A stretch of DNA of 64,000 bases from Kribbella pittospori (lineage in GTDB: Bacteria; Actinomycetota; Actinomycetes; Propionibacteriales; Kribbellaceae): assembly GCF_004331465.1 (NCBI RefSeq), contig NZ_SJKB01000001.1, forward strand, positions 248,001-312,000, in the 5' to 3' direction. How positions within the stretch are numbered: the stretch's first letter is position 1; each line of letters begins with the position of its first letter. Below are positions 9,396 through 18,699 of the stretch, piece by piece. The position numbers and the translations under genes were made by a program. The notes beneath the pieces are model-generated. The model worked only from the letters and a program-made list of their open reading frames with translations, was not told the origin of the DNA and did not search any database.

Positions 9396-10228
9396 CGTGG
9401 GCCCTCCTGCTCGATCGGGGTCAGGCGGATCTCGCCGTCGTCGGTGGTGACCTGCACCAGCGTCCCGGCCGGCAGCAGTTCGGCCACGTGCGGAGGGAGT
9501 GGCAAAGAGCCGTCGGTTGCCACCACGGCGTACTCCTCACCGGACCGGCCTTCGGAGGCGATCCGCCCGTCTCGGATGGTGATGGTCCGCGGCAGCGTCG
9601 CCGCCACCTCCGGGTCGTGCGTGATCAGCAGCACGGTCATCCCGGTCTCGGCGTTGATCGTCCGGATCGCGGCGAGCACCTCGTCGCGGGCCTGGTGATC
9701 CAGCTGACTGGTCGGCTCGTCGGCCAGCAGCAGACCGGGCATCGTCGCGATCCCGACGGCCACCGCACACAGCTGGATCTGCCCAGGTGTCAGCGACGTC
9801 AGCGGCGTACTGGCGTGGTCGCGCAATCCGACCATGTGCAGTACGTCGTCCGGTTGCGGCAGGTCGTGGCCGCGTGGTGCGGCGCGTTGTGCGTAGCGGA
9901 TGTTGTCTGTGGGCGTCAGGTAGGGGATGAGGTTCCGGCCGGCGCCCTGCAGCACGATGCCCACGTCGGCGGCCCGCATCCGGTCCAGCTCGACCTCAGT
10001 CATCGTGGCGACGTTGTGCTCACCGATCTGCAGGCGCCCTGCGCTTGGCGTCAGCAGACCGCCGCACAGCTGCAGCAGCGTCGACTTGCCGGCACCCGAC
10101 GGGCCGAGGAGTCCCACCAGCTCGCCGGGGCGGACCGTGATCCCGATCCCGGACAGCGCCGCCACGTCATGCCCGTGTGCACGGTAGATGTGCACCAGAC
10201 CCGTCGTACTGATCGCCAACCCACTCAT
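9392..10228 (-). CDS. ABC transporter ATPase with degenerate signature motif
   Basis: A 278-residue ATPase: Walker A GPSGAGKST, Walker B LLLADEPTSQLD and H-loop ITHDPEVA are normal, but the signature LSGGQ is replaced by LTPGQ (SLTPGQIQL). A C-terminal extension of about 50 residues follows the ATPase core (ATDGSLPLPPHVAELL). Paired with the intact ATPase just downstream this would give one canonical and one altered nucleotide site, as in known asymmetric ABC heterodimers. It lies 76 bases after the permease stop. Confidence 0.83.
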   Translation of the reverse strand: MSGLAISTTGLVHIYRAHGHDVAALSGIGITVRPGELVGLLGPSGAGKSTLLQLCGGLLTPSAGRLQIGEHNVATMTEVELDRMRAADVGIVLQGAGRNLIPYLTPTDNIRYAQRAAPRGHDLPQPDDVLHMVGLRDHASTPLTSLTPGQIQLCAVAVGIATMPGLLLADEPTSQLDHQARDEVLAAIRTINAETGMTVLLITHDPEVAATLPRTITIRDGRIASEGRSGEEYAVVATDGSLPLPPHVAELLPAGTLVQVTTDDGEIRLTPIEQEGPR

Positions 10229-10285
10229 CCGCGTCCTCGCTTCGCTGCGGGCGCGGCTGAGTGGGAGCCACTGCTCTGCTTGATG

Positions 10286-10308
10286 GTGAACTCGCTTCGC
10301 TCGTTCAC
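10286..10308. repeat. Hairpin at the permease stop codon
   Basis: GTGAAC at 10286-10291 and GTTCAC at 10303-10308 flank a near-palindromic TCGCTTCGCTC core; the permease stop (10305-10307) is inside the right arm. A second CTCGCTTCGCTGCG occurs at about 10236. Hairpins of this type may be REP-like or affect mRNA processing between permease and ATPase. Confidence 0.5.
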
Positions 10309-13300
10309 GTCAGCTCCTCCCGGATCCGGCTGTAGCCAGCGCGTCGGTTGACCCCGGTGCCGAGCAGCAGGGTGGCTGCCGCGAGCACCGCAGTACCGGC
10401 AACCCACAGCACCAATGCGACTGGCCAGTTGGTCGCCAGTTCCAGGGGTATCGGCCCACCGGTGTCAGCGAACAGGGGTATGAGCGGGAGTGCGATCTGC
10501 GCGCCGACCACACCGCACAGCGACCCGAGCAGAACGGCCAGCGCGACCGGACCGGTCTGCTCCCAACGGGCAGCTCGACCAGTGGTGTTGGAAGGTACGC
10601 CGGTGATCCGGAGGCTCGCGTAGTCCTGCGCCCGCGACCGCCACGACGTCACCACAGTCAGCAGCAGTACGACGAGTGCCAGCGCCCACCCCGCGATGCC
10701 GACAACCGGCGTCAACTGCAGCGCGAGCGCACTCGCCGACCGCCCGTACGACGCGATTCGGTCGGCTCGGCGGTCGACCAGATCGGCCGCAAACCCTGCC
10801 TGGCTGAGCTTCTGGGTGATCGTGTCGACATTCGCCAGGCCGTCCGCATTCAGCCACAGCTCGTAGTCCGTCGCGCCCTCGTCGACGCTGCCGGCCAGGC
10901 GCCGTACTGTCTCGAGATCGACCACCGCGGTGCGATCGGGGTAGCGATCCACCGGGCCCTTCAGCCGGTCGACCTTGGCCAGCGTCAGCGGGGTGCTGTC
11001 GATCGCAGGGCTGGTGCTCGCGCCGTCGTCGAACGGGAACTCCGGCGTCACCAGCGCCGGGATCACGGGCGGCACCGTCGCGTACTGCAGGAATTGGTCG
11101 TTGCCCTGGCTCTTCACGGCGATTGTCAACAATCCGCCGGCCTTGGCGGTGACGGTCCCTTGGTCGGAGTCCAACTGCCGGACCGCCTGCCAGTTGTCCG
11201 GCGATCCGATCGTGATCGACGGGCGGTCGTCGCTGGAGATCTTGCTGATGGTCACGTCGCCCTGGACGCCGGCTTGGTCGAGCGGTTCGCGACCGATACC
11301 GAGCCGGAGCAACTGGCAACCACCCAGGCAGTCGACCGCGGCCTTGAGTTGGACCGGCTTGTCCGGGACCAGCGGCATGGCCGGGAACGTGACCAGGTAG
11401 CGGCCGCCGTTGCGCAGACTCACCACGTTCGCCCGCAGGACGACCGACTTCGGCGGCTCGGTGGCCGTTTGCGCGCCGTTCGGCGTCTGCGATGCGAGCG
11501 GCTTCATCGGACCGGTCGAGGCGGTGACGGTGAGCTGGGAGCTGCGGAACTCGATCGGCTTCAGCCCGGCCGGTGCCTTCAGCGTCTGCCAGCCCTCTGC
11601 GTCGGTCATCAGATCGCCGCGGTACGCGATCCGCCGGAAGCTGTCCGGCTCGATCATCATCGACTTCAGCGAGTCCGGTGCCGCGGGGCGCGACGTAACC
11701 ACCGGGGTCATCCAGCGCCGGTCCGGATCGATCTGGTCGACCGCTTGGGTGAACTCGTTCAAATACAGGGCATTCATCCGCAGTACCGCTTGGGCTCCGG
11801 TCTCGTAGCCCGCCCGGGTGTCCCGGTTGTGGTCGCCGACCGACGCGGCCTGGCCGGCGAACGCAACCAGTCCGCCGGCCACCGCGACCGCTGCGACGAT
11901 GCGAGTGACCGCGGGCCGACGGGAGACCTGCAATGCGCCGAGCGCGAGGCCCAGCCGTCCGCGTCGCGCGGCCTGCCGGCTGATCAGCCCTGCGATGGGC
12001 AGCAGCAGGTGAGCGAACGTGAGCCCGACCGCCAGCGCCAGCAGGGCTGGGGTGAGAACTGGCAGTGGACCGCGGCCATCACCCGTCAGCGCGGCGCCGA
12101 GACCGGCCACCGCGAAGACGATGATGCAGAGGTCCAGCACCCCGATCGCCCTGCCACGCCGTCGTGGGACCACTCGACGCAGCAGGTTCGAGATCGGCTG
12201 CCGTACGCCACCACGAACCTGCAGCGCCACGACGATCAGCGAGAGGACGACGGCAACGGCCAACGCCAGTGGCACTGTCCACGGCAACTCGATGGGGGAG
12301 CCGTGGCGCAACCAGGTCGCCCGGACGATTGTCAACAATCCGAATCCGCCGAGAGCACCCGCAAGTCCACCGACCAGCACGGGCAAGCCCAGTTCGACGG
12401 ACAACGAGCGTGCAGTACGGCGGACAGACGATCCACGTAGACGTGCGAGGGCGATCTCCGGCCGCCGCTGGTCGACCACAGCCCCCAGTGCCAGCGCTAG
12501 CACGACCACACCGAAGAGGGCGACCTGCACCATGATCAGCGGGATGATCGTGGTGGCCTGCTTGCGTTCACTCTGGATCCGGTCGACCAATGAGGCCAGT
12601 GCCGACGTGGTTTCCGCGTAGACGCCTTGCTCCACCGCGTTGCCGTTCACCGTCGCTGTGGCGTTCTGCAACCGGGGCAGGTCGTTGATCCGCGCCACAC
12701 CGGGGATCGGTGCGGTGTCCGCGGTCATCCGCGGCGACCATTGAGTCCCGTCGAACGTCGTACGCGGAGTGAAGAGGAAGTCCGCGGAGCCCGGATCCTT
12801 GCCGCCGGGCTTGCGGGAGTGCCCGGTCGGGTAGGCGCCGAACCAGTAGTCGCCACGCGGCTGTTTCGGCTTGTACAGGCCGACGACCGTGAGTTTCTGG
12901 TCCCCTTCGGCGAGGTCCGACGACTTACCGGTGAGGACAGTGCCGACCTTGAACTGCCAGGTGCCGGTGTCCGCGGTCGAGGCCATCACCTCGTTCGGGG
13001 CGGTCGGGCAGCGGCCTTCGGTGAGCACAAGCTGCTCGCAGTACCCGTCGCGCCAGGTCAGCCGGCCGACGACCGCGTCATCGGCAGGCTGGAGCCGCCA
13101 GCCGATGTCGGTGTAGATGCCGTGCACCGGCGGCGAGAAGAGCGGCTTGAGGTCGGCCGGGAGAAGTTGGTCGAGGCTCTCCGGGCGATCGGTTCCGGGG
13201 CCCTGCGCCCGGCTGCGGGGCAGTCCCTCGATCTGCCAGGCCGCGGTCAGGCGCTGCGAGGACAGAGTCTCGGTCATCACGGTCTGCTCGACCGCCCGGG

Positions 13301-13403
13301 CGTACCAGGGCGCGAACACGGCGCAGGTGCCGATCAGCAGGCTGACGCCCGCCAGCACCAGCGCCTGGGACCACCGGTACCGCAGCGCCTTCCGGAGAAA
13401 CAT
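10305..13403 (-). CDS. FtsX/MacB-type ABC transporter permease
   Basis: A 1032-residue permease. One membrane segment near the N-terminus (ALVLAGVSLLIGTCAVFAPW) is followed by a large extracytoplasmic domain, then FtsX-type bundles of membrane segments in the middle (around TIIPLIMVQVALFGVVVLAL) and, after a second external domain, at the C-terminus. This duplicated layout is usual for long MacB-like permeases. The ATG at 13403 has GGGGTGG upstream; a GTG four codons earlier is possible. Two ATPase genes follow. Two ATTGTCAACAAT words lie within it at 11122 and 12328. Confidence 0.85.
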   Translation of the reverse strand: MFLRKALRYRWSQALVLAGVSLLIGTCAVFAPWYARAVEQTVMTETLSSQRLTAAWQIEGLPRSRAQGPGTDRPESLDQLLPADLKPLFSPPVHGIYTDIGWRLQPADDAVVGRLTWRDGYCEQLVLTEGRCPTAPNEVMASTADTGTWQFKVGTVLTGKSSDLAEGDQKLTVVGLYKPKQPRGDYWFGAYPTGHSRKPGGKDPGSADFLFTPRTTFDGTQWSPRMTADTAPIPGVARINDLPRLQNATATVNGNAVEQGVYAETTSALASLVDRIQSERKQATTIIPLIMVQVALFGVVVLALALGAVVDQRRPEIALARLRGSSVRRTARSLSVELGLPVLVGGLAGALGGFGLLTIVRATWLRHGSPIELPWTVPLALAVAVVLSLIVVALQVRGGVRQPISNLLRRVVPRRRGRAIGVLDLCIIVFAVAGLGAALTGDGRGPLPVLTPALLALAVGLTFAHLLLPIAGLISRQAARRGRLGLALGALQVSRRPAVTRIVAAVAVAGGLVAFAGQAASVGDHNRDTRAGYETGAQAVLRMNALYLNEFTQAVDQIDPDRRWMTPVVTSRPAAPDSLKSMMIEPDSFRRIAYRGDLMTDAEGWQTLKAPAGLKPIEFRSSQLTVTASTGPMKPLASQTPNGAQTATEPPKSVVLRANVVSLRNGGRYLVTFPAMPLVPDKPVQLKAAVDCLGGCQLLRLGIGREPLDQAGVQGDVTISKISSDDRPSITIGSPDNWQAVRQLDSDQGTVTAKAGGLLTIAVKSQGNDQFLQYATVPPVIPALVTPEFPFDDGASTSPAIDSTPLTLAKVDRLKGPVDRYPDRTAVVDLETVRRLAGSVDEGATDYELWLNADGLANVDTITQKLSQAGFAADLVDRRADRIASYGRSASALALQLTPVVGIAGWALALVVLLLTVVTSWRSRAQDYASLRITGVPSNTTGRAARWEQTGPVALAVLLGSLCGVVGAQIALPLIPLFADTGGPIPLELATNWPVALVLWVAGTAVLAAATLLLGTGVNRRAGYSRIREELT
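11122..11133. other. ATTGTCAACAAT palindrome-like site inside the permease gene
   Basis: Matches the ATTGTCGACAAT family at 11 of 12 bases. On the coding strand it reads TTG-TTG-ACA-AT, using codons that are rare among neighbouring Leu and Thr codons. Confidence 0.5.
12328..12339. other. ATTGTCAACAAT palindrome-like site inside the permease gene
   Basis: Second copy of the same 12-mer in this gene, again read as Leu-Leu-Thr-Ile with TTG-TTG-ACA codons and again followed by CCG on the plus strand. Confidence 0.5.
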
Positions 13404-13586
13404 GTGTTCAGCCACCCCCAGTGTTCCGCTCGCCTCGCCCGCCCTGAAGATACGGAACCCGGCGACGGGTGGGACTGAGCGTCGCGAAATGTCACAGAGT
13501 TGTTGTCTAGGCAGGAACGCGATCACGGACGGTGACGGCCCGAGGGTGTTGCCCTGTGCAACCGGTGACGGCGGTAGGTTCGGCAC

Positions 13587-14576
13587 ATGCGTGAATCCCA
13601 GCTCGGTGACCTGACCGTTTCCTGCCTCGGCCTCGGCTGCATGGGGATGTCCCAGTCCTACGGTGCGGCCACGGACGAGGCGGAGTCCATCGCCACCCTG
13701 CACGCCGCCATCGACGCCGGCTGCACCTTCATCGACACCGCCGACGTGTACGGCGACGGCGCGAACGAGGAACTCGTCGGCCGCGGACTGGCCGGCCGCC
13801 GCGACCAGGTGGTGCTGGCGACCAAGTTCGGCTTCAAGAAGCCCGCCAGCGGCACCGCACTCCCGAACGTCGTCGACGGCTCGCCGGAGTACGCGCGACA
13901 GGCGATCGATGCGTCGCTGCGACGCCTCGGCGTGGACCACGTCGACCTCTGGTACCTGCACCGCAAGGACCCGCAGATCCCGATCGAGGAGACCGTCGGC
14001 GCGATGGCCTCGATGGTGGAGGCCGGCAAGGTGCGGTACCTCGGCCTGTCCGAGGTCAACGGCGACACGGTCCGGGCCGCGCACGCGGTACACCCGATCA
14101 GCGCCGTGCAGAGCGAGTGGTCGCTGTGGACGCGCGACCCGGAGACCGTCGTACTGCCGGCGCTGCGCGAGCTCGGGATCGGGTTCGTGCCGTTCAGCCC
14201 GCTCGGGCGCGGATTCCTCACTGGGCAGCTGAAGTCGCCGGACGACTTCGAGCCGGACGACATGCGGCGCGGGCTGCCGCGGTTCATGGGCGAGAACTTC
14301 CAGCGCAACCTGGACCTGGTGGAGAAGGTCCGGGAGCTGGCGGCGGCGAAGGGCGTCACGGCCGGTCAGCTCGCGCTGGCGTGGCTGCTTGCTCAGGGCA
14401 ACAACGTGGCGCCGATCCCGGGAACGAAGCGGCGCAAGTACCTGGCCGAGAACCTCGGTGCCGCCGACATCACGCTGACGGCCGAGGAGCTCGCCGCGCT
14501 GGACGCGGCGTTCCCGGCCGATGTGGCGACCGGGCAGCGTTATACCGACGGCGGGATGGACCTGGTGGGCAAGTGA
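13587..14576 (+). CDS. Aldo/keto reductase
   Basis: A 329-residue NADPH-dependent aldo/keto reductase of the YajO/IolS-like branch. It opens with [13 protein letters not shown]; the catalytic tetrad is visible as DTADVYG (Asp, Tyr), TKFGFK (Lys) and WYLHRKD (His). The C-terminal cofactor segment is [14 protein letters not shown]. It overlaps the next reductase gene by four bases (GTGA), so the two are probably co-expressed. A close paralogue lies at 25.9-26.9 kb. Physiological substrate unknown. Confidence 0.92.
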   Translation: MRESQLGDLTVSCLGLGCMGMSQSYGAATDEAESIATLHAAIDAGCTFIDTADVYGDGANEELVGRGLAGRRDQVVLATKFGFKKPASGTALPNVVDGSPEYARQAIDASLRRLGVDHVDLWYLHRKDPQIPIEETVGAMASMVEAGKVRYLGLSEVNGDTVRAAHAVHPISAVQSEWSLWTRDPETVVLPALRELGIGFVPFSPLGRGFLTGQLKSPDDFEPDDMRRGLPRFMGENFQRNLDLVEKVRELAAAKGVTAGQLALAWLLAQGNNVAPIPGTKRRKYLAENLGAADITLTAEELAALDAAFPADVATGQRYTDGGMDLVGK

Positions 14577-15400
14577 TCGGCGTCACCGGATCCACCGGGC
14601 AGCTCGGTTCCCGGATCGCCCGGTTGCTGGCGGATTCCGGCGTACAGCAGCGGCTGCTCGTCCGGGATCCGGTGCGGGCTCCATCGCTCCCCGGCGCCGA
14701 GGTGGTGCAGGCGGCGTACGGCGAGCATGCGGCGCTGCTGAACGCGCTGGACGGGGTCGACACCCTGATGTTGCTCAGCGCAACGGAGTCGGCGGATCGG
14801 GTGGCGTTGCACAAGGCAACGGTCGACGCTGCGGTAGCGGCCGGCGTACGGCGGATCGTGTACACGTCGTTCGCCGGGGCCGCACCGGGAGCGACGTTCA
14901 CCTTCGCCCGCGACCACTGGCACACCGAGCAGCACATCCGGTCGCTGGACGTGGAGTTCACGTTTCTGCGGGACAACCTGTATCTGGACTTCGTGCCGGG
15001 CTTCGTCGGTGAGGACGGCGTGATCCGAGGTCCGGCGGGGGACGGGCGCGTGGCGGCGGTCGCTCGTGACGACGTGGCTGCCGTTGCGGCCCGGGTCCTC
15101 GCGGACTCCGGGCACGCCGGAGCGACGTACGAACTGACCGGGCCTACCGCCTTCACCCTGGCCGAGGCGGCCGGCGTACTGTCCGACGTACTGGGCCGAA
15201 GGATCCGCTACGAGCCCGAAACCCTGGACGAGGCCTACCGCTCTCGCGAAGGCTACGGCGCCCCCGCCTGGGAGGTCGCCGGCTGGGTCACCTCCTACGC
15301 CGCCATAGCCAGCGGCGAACTAAGCCACCTCACCACTACAGTCCAAGACCTAACCGGCCACCCCCCAACCACCCTCCAACAAGTCCTCACCCACCAGTAG
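14573..15400 (+). CDS. NmrA/QorB-like NAD(P)H-binding oxidoreductase
   Basis: A 275-residue atypical short-chain dehydrogenase with an N-terminal dinucleotide motif [14 protein letters not shown] and a [13 protein letters not shown] strand. This matches the NmrA/QorB (YtfG) group, some of which are quinone reductases and others redox sensors. The GTG start overlaps the aldo/keto reductase stop, which fixes it; a longer in-frame reading runs through that gene and is rejected. The last 100 bases shift to very C-rich codon use, continuing into the intergenic region. Confidence 0.85.
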   Translation: MIGVTGSTGQLGSRIARLLADSGVQQRLLVRDPVRAPSLPGAEVVQAAYGEHAALLNALDGVDTLMLLSATESADRVALHKATVDAAVAAGVRRIVYTSFAGAAPGATFTFARDHWHTEQHIRSLDVEFTFLRDNLYLDFVPGFVGEDGVIRGPAGDGRVAAVARDDVAAVAARVLADSGHAGATYELTGPTAFTLAEAAGVLSDVLGRRIRYEPETLDEAYRSREGYGAPAWEVAGWVTSYAAIASGELSHLTTTVQDLTGHPPTTLQQVLTHQ

Positions 15401-15793
15401 CCCTACCGGCCCGAGCGGCTCCCACCGGCTCCCGGCCGGCCCCGCGCGCGCCGCGGCCAGCTCCACACCGGTCCGGCCGCTCCTACGCCCGCCTCCGGCT
15501 AGCCCGCCCCCGCCCGCCTCGGCGAACTCCACATCGCCCCGCCACTCCCACACCCACCACCGGCGAGCCCGGCCTGCCTCCGGCCAACTCCACACAGCCG
15601 CGCCGCGGGCTAACCCCGCACCCGCCCGCGGAGGGCCTGGCCTTGTCGCCGCGGGCCGAGACGCTGCCTCGTGCCGCTCGTACAGACCCCACCCCTGCCG
15701 CCCTAACCCTTCCGACATGAGTTGCCCACCCCCGCCTTGGCCCCGGGGTGAGTTGGCGGGGGAATGGTCGGTGGTGGGTGAGAGACTGACTTC
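15401..15793. other. C-rich 393-bp intergenic region before recO
   Basis: No supported gene. The plus strand is strongly C-rich, with loosely repeated blocks built on GCCAGCTCCACA, GCGAACTCCACA and GCCAACTCCACA near 15456, 15522 and 15583 (about 61-66 bp apart). This looks like a decayed tandem array. The promoter of recO must lie near its right end but no clear boxes are seen. Confidence 0.45.
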
Positions 15794-16561
15794 GTGCCGC
15801 TCTATCGGGATGAGGCGATCGTGCTGCGCACCCAGAAACTGGGTGAGGCGGACCGGATCGCGACGCTGCTGACCCGCGGCCGCGGCAAGATCCGCGCGGT
15901 CGCCAAGGGAGTCCGCCGTACCTCCTCCCGCTTCGGCGCCCGCCTCGAACCGTTCAGCCACGTCGACCTCCAACTCGCCACCGGCCGAACGCTCGACGTA
16001 GTCACCCAGGCCGTCTCCATCGCGGCGTACGGCGAAGGAATCGTCGGCGACTACGCCCGCTACACCACCGGCACCGTCCTCCTCGAGACCGCCGACCGCC
16101 TCGTAGTAGAGGAGAAGGAACCCGCCACCCAGCAGCACCTCCTGCTAGCCGGCGCGCTCCGAGTCCTCTCCACCGGCGAACGCGAACCAGCCCTCGTCCT
16201 CGACTCCTTCCTCCTCCGCTCCCTAGCGATCTCCGGCTACGCCCCATCCTTCGCCGACTGCGCCCGCTGCGGCGAACCAGGCCCGCACCGAGCCTTCAAC
16301 CCCGCCTCCGGCGGCATGGTCTGCTCCTCCTGCCGCCCCCCAGCCTCAGCCATGCCGGCCCCCACCACCGTCACCCACCTCTCCGCCCTCCTCACCGGCG
16401 ACTGGCCCGCCGCCCTCCAAGCCGACCCCCGAACCCGCCGAGAAGCCACCGGCCTGATAGCCGCCTTCTTCACCTACCACCAAGACCACCAACTCCGCTC
16501 CCTCCCCCACCTGGACCTAACCCCCGACCGGCCGACCGCCCCCACCCCGGCCACCCAGTAG
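15794..16561 (+). CDS. recO: DNA repair protein RecO
   Basis: A 255-residue RecO: N-terminal OB fold (LYRDEAIVLRTQKLGEADRI, then KGVRRTSSRFGARLEPFSHV) and a helical C-terminal part with a four-Cys zinc site (CARCGEPGPHRAF followed by MVCSSC, about residues 156-181). RecO loads RecA onto SSB-coated DNA with RecR. The GTG start directly precedes the conserved PLYRDEAIVL. The second half uses almost only C-ending codons and the proline/threonine-rich tail is not conserved. Its 3' end overlaps the minus-strand toxin-like gene by about 92 bases. Confidence 0.95.
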   Translation: MPLYRDEAIVLRTQKLGEADRIATLLTRGRGKIRAVAKGVRRTSSRFGARLEPFSHVDLQLATGRTLDVVTQAVSIAAYGEGIVGDYARYTTGTVLLETADRLVVEEKEPATQQHLLLAGALRVLSTGEREPALVLDSFLLRSLAISGYAPSFADCARCGEPGPHRAFNPASGGMVCSSCRPPASAMPAPTTVTHLSALLTGDWPAALQADPRTRREATGLIAAFFTYHQDHQLRSLPHLDLTPDRPTAPTPATQ

Positions 16562-17168
16562 GCCCACTCCGCGCCCCGACCGGCCGCCGCCCCGGCGCCT
16601 CACTCGGAGCTCCGCCCCTCCGCCCACCAACGCCAAGCGCCCGCGAACTCCCCAACGGCTGCTGCCCGTCCCACGCATGAGCAATAGCCCGCTTAACATC
16701 CATCTCCGCCCGCCTGGCTTCCTCACTCCCGCCTGAGTCAGCCCGGCGCTCCCCAAACCGATCCAGGCCCGGCTGCCGGTCGTACGGGTGCCGGTTCAGC
16801 CGAGCGCAGACGTGAGCGTAGATGTTGTTCCGCCCCCGCCGCGGCTTGATCGCCAGCAACTCCCGACGTGGCAACTCACCTGGCCGCGCCGGCTGGCTCT
16901 CCCGAAACACAAGCCGGTAATCGGCCTTCCGCCCCGGATCGGACCGCACGTACGACGTCACGCTGTCACGGAGATCGCCCTTACCTGGCTCATATCCGAG
17001 CGCATGATGACCGTCCGAGCTCCCGGTCCGCAGCCTCTCGATCTCGCGAAGCACTTCGCGGTACAGGTGCCGATAACCCACTGCCGCCTTCGCCTGCTGA
17101 CGGAGCAGATGCAGATCCTGGTGAAACTTCTCGTGCCCGACGACCAGATACCTGCCGTCATCGCTCAT
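16470..17168 (-). CDS. Candidate RelE-like toxin of a type II pair
   Basis: 232 residues. The first 160 form a conserved-looking domain: EKFHQDLHLLRQQA, REVLREIERLRTG, then DYRLVFRE and NIYAHVCARLNRHPYDR. The alternation of basic residues and a late Tyr/Arg/His cluster resembles RelE-fold RNases. This is inference from context (the next gene upstream is antitoxin-like, overlapping by 11 bases) plus motif style. The ATG at 17168 is fixed by that overlap. The last 50 residues are Gly/Arg/Pro low complexity and are antisense to the end of recO, so the true C-terminus may be unstructured. Confidence 0.55.
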   Translation of the reverse strand: MSDDGRYLVVGHEKFHQDLHLLRQQAKAAVGYRHLYREVLREIERLRTGSSDGHHALGYEPGKGDLRDSVTSYVRSDPGRKADYRLVFRESQPARPGELPRRELLAIKPRRGRNNIYAHVCARLNRHPYDRQPGLDRFGERRADSGGSEEARRAEMDVKRAIAHAWDGQQPLGSSRALGVGGRRGGAPSEAPGRRPVGARSGPTGWPGWGRSAGRGLGPGGGGSGVGGLGGR

Positions 17169-17661
17169 CGTTCGGCGGTCTCTCCTCGGCACGAATCTCG
17201 TCGAGAAGCTCCCGAGTGAACGGATCGCCGGCCGCCCACTCATCCAGATCCAACGGTCGACTACCAGGCAACGGCCCACTCGCATACGCACGAACAGTCG
17301 GATCATCAACCACCCCCACCGGCGGCTGATCATCCCCCCGCAGATCCCGGTATTGCGCCGTAGACATCACCACTGCCTCCGGCTGCCCGTCGTACCCCCA
17401 AACAACTGGAGCTCCGCGTCCGACCCGCCACGCCTCTACAACTCTGCGCAACCGCGCGGCCAGTTCGCCTGGGTCCACCGCCTCGCCCGGGCTTCCGAAC
17501 TTGGCCTCCCCGCCGAGATCTTCGAACTCGTCGTACGTGAGCATCACAGCCTCCGGCTCACCATCCCCAAAGCTGAAGGCCCGAGTACGCCCACGCCGGA
17601 ATCTCACCAGCACGCCAGCCAGATCCGTGCGTAGCTCGTCAACGCCAAGCAATCCGCTCAT
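17158..17661 (-). CDS. Candidate antitoxin with two Phd/YefM-like units
   Basis: 167 residues. Two copies of the Phd/YefM strand-turn-helix core are visible: FGDGEPEAVMLTYDEFEDL (about residues 31-49) and GYDGQPEAVVMSTAQYRDL (about 89-107). Classical antitoxins have one such unit and dimerise to bind DNA. An acidic C-terminal tail (RPLDLDEWAAGDPFTRELL) could be the toxin-neutralising segment. The gene overlaps the putative toxin by 11 bases. The duplication is seen in sequence; the antitoxin function is inferred. Confidence 0.6.
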   Translation of the reverse strand: MSGLLGVDELRTDLAGVLVRFRRGRTRAFSFGDGEPEAVMLTYDEFEDLGGEAKFGSPGEAVDPGELAARLRRVVEAWRVGRGAPVVWGYDGQPEAVVMSTAQYRDLRGDDQPPVGVVDDPTVRAYASGPLPGSRPLDLDEWAAGDPFTRELLDEIRAEERPPNDER

Positions 17662-17700
17662 GCTCTGAATGTATTCGTTCCGCCGCGACGAGAGTCCGAG

Positions 17701-18699
17701 TTATCCACAGCCACCCTTGGCCGGCGCTGCGACCTCGCCTCCGTCGGGATCGACCAGCACAGGTACTGCCTCTCCGATCCGCAGTTGCGTGGCGGCCTGC
17801 TGGGTCATGGAGATTTGGCCGGTGTCGCCCAGCGTGCTTTGCCAGGTGATGTCCCATTGCGCACTGGCGGTCACGGGATAGGTGCACTTCGGGAGCTCTC
17901 GCGAGGTCTTCTTGTATCGATGCCCGCAGTCGGGGGAGTCCTTGATGCCTATCGCCTTGTTGTACGGTGTACCTGATCCCTCACACCGAACTGTGTTCCC
18001 GTCCCCAAGAGCCCAGTTGACCGCCTTCACGTGTGCAGTAGCCGTCACCGACAACCCCGGCACACTCGCACTCCGCACAATCGGCCCCCAGGTGTTCTCC
18101 GTCTTCTCCACCCACAACCAAACCGGCATATTCACCAGCCCGATCTGCCCTACCCCAGGCGCCGACTTCACCAACGGCGGAGCCAACTGCATCTCAGCCA
18201 CAGCCCGATACGCCAAGGTCACCGGATCAATCACCACGGTGTCCGGCTCCCCGGGCAACCACACCCACTCGGTCACGAGATGCCGACCCTCGTCGTACCC
18301 CTGCTCTCTGACACAGGCCCAGATGCTGCCGTCCGTGTGGCCTTGCCATCGGTAGTCGCCTGGCGGGGGTTGCGGCACTTCGCGGCGCATGTAGCACTGT
18401 TTGCCGTTCGACCAGTTACCGAGCTGTGCGTCGACGCATGCCTGCGCGGCGCCGTGGAACTCGCACACAGGTTTCGTCTTCTTACCGCCCTTGTCATCGG
18501 TGCCGGGCTCATGGGGTGTGTCTGAGGGAGTCACAGAGCTGCTAGCGATCCATTGGCAGTAGTGGAGGGCACAGACCCATTCGTAGCCGGGACCTGGCGG
18601 TGGTGGTTTGTCCTCCGCCGACGCAGTTACACCGCAGAGAACGAGACCGCCCAGAGTCACCAACACGATCCAACAGAGTCGTATCGCTCGCCTTAGCAT
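17701..18699 (-). CDS. Secreted protein of unknown function
   Basis: 332 residues with a Sec signal peptide (IVLVTLGGLVLCGVTASA, cleavage near residue 28). The mature part is Cys- and Trp-rich (about a dozen Cys), begins with a Pro-rich linker, and contains CALHYCQW and repeated beta-type segments. Similar actinomycete proteins are often labelled ATP/GTP-binding without a nucleotide motif; none is seen here. Its ATG overlaps the stop of the upstream lipoprotein gene by seven bases, so they form a unit. Function unknown. Confidence 0.7.
   Translation of the reverse strand: MLRRAIRLCWIVLVTLGGLVLCGVTASAEDKPPPPGPGYEWVCALHYCQWIASSSVTPSDTPHEPGTDDKGGKKTKPVCEFHGAAQACVDAQLGNWSNGKQCYMRREVPQPPPGDYRWQGHTDGSIWACVREQGYDEGRHLVTEWVWLPGEPDTVVIDPVTLAYRAVAEMQLAPPLVKSAPGVGQIGLVNMPVWLWVEKTENTWGPIVRSASVPGLSVTATAHVKAVNWALGDGNTVRCEGSGTPYNKAIGIKDSPDCGHRYKKTSRELPKCTYPVTASAQWDITWQSTLGDTGQISMTQQAATQLRIGEAVPVLVDPDGGEVAAPAKGGCG

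Noticed and set aside
15350..16138. A Gly-rich minus-strand protein over the C-rich gap
   Set aside because: It covers the antisense of recO and low-complexity intergenic DNA and has no recognisable domain.
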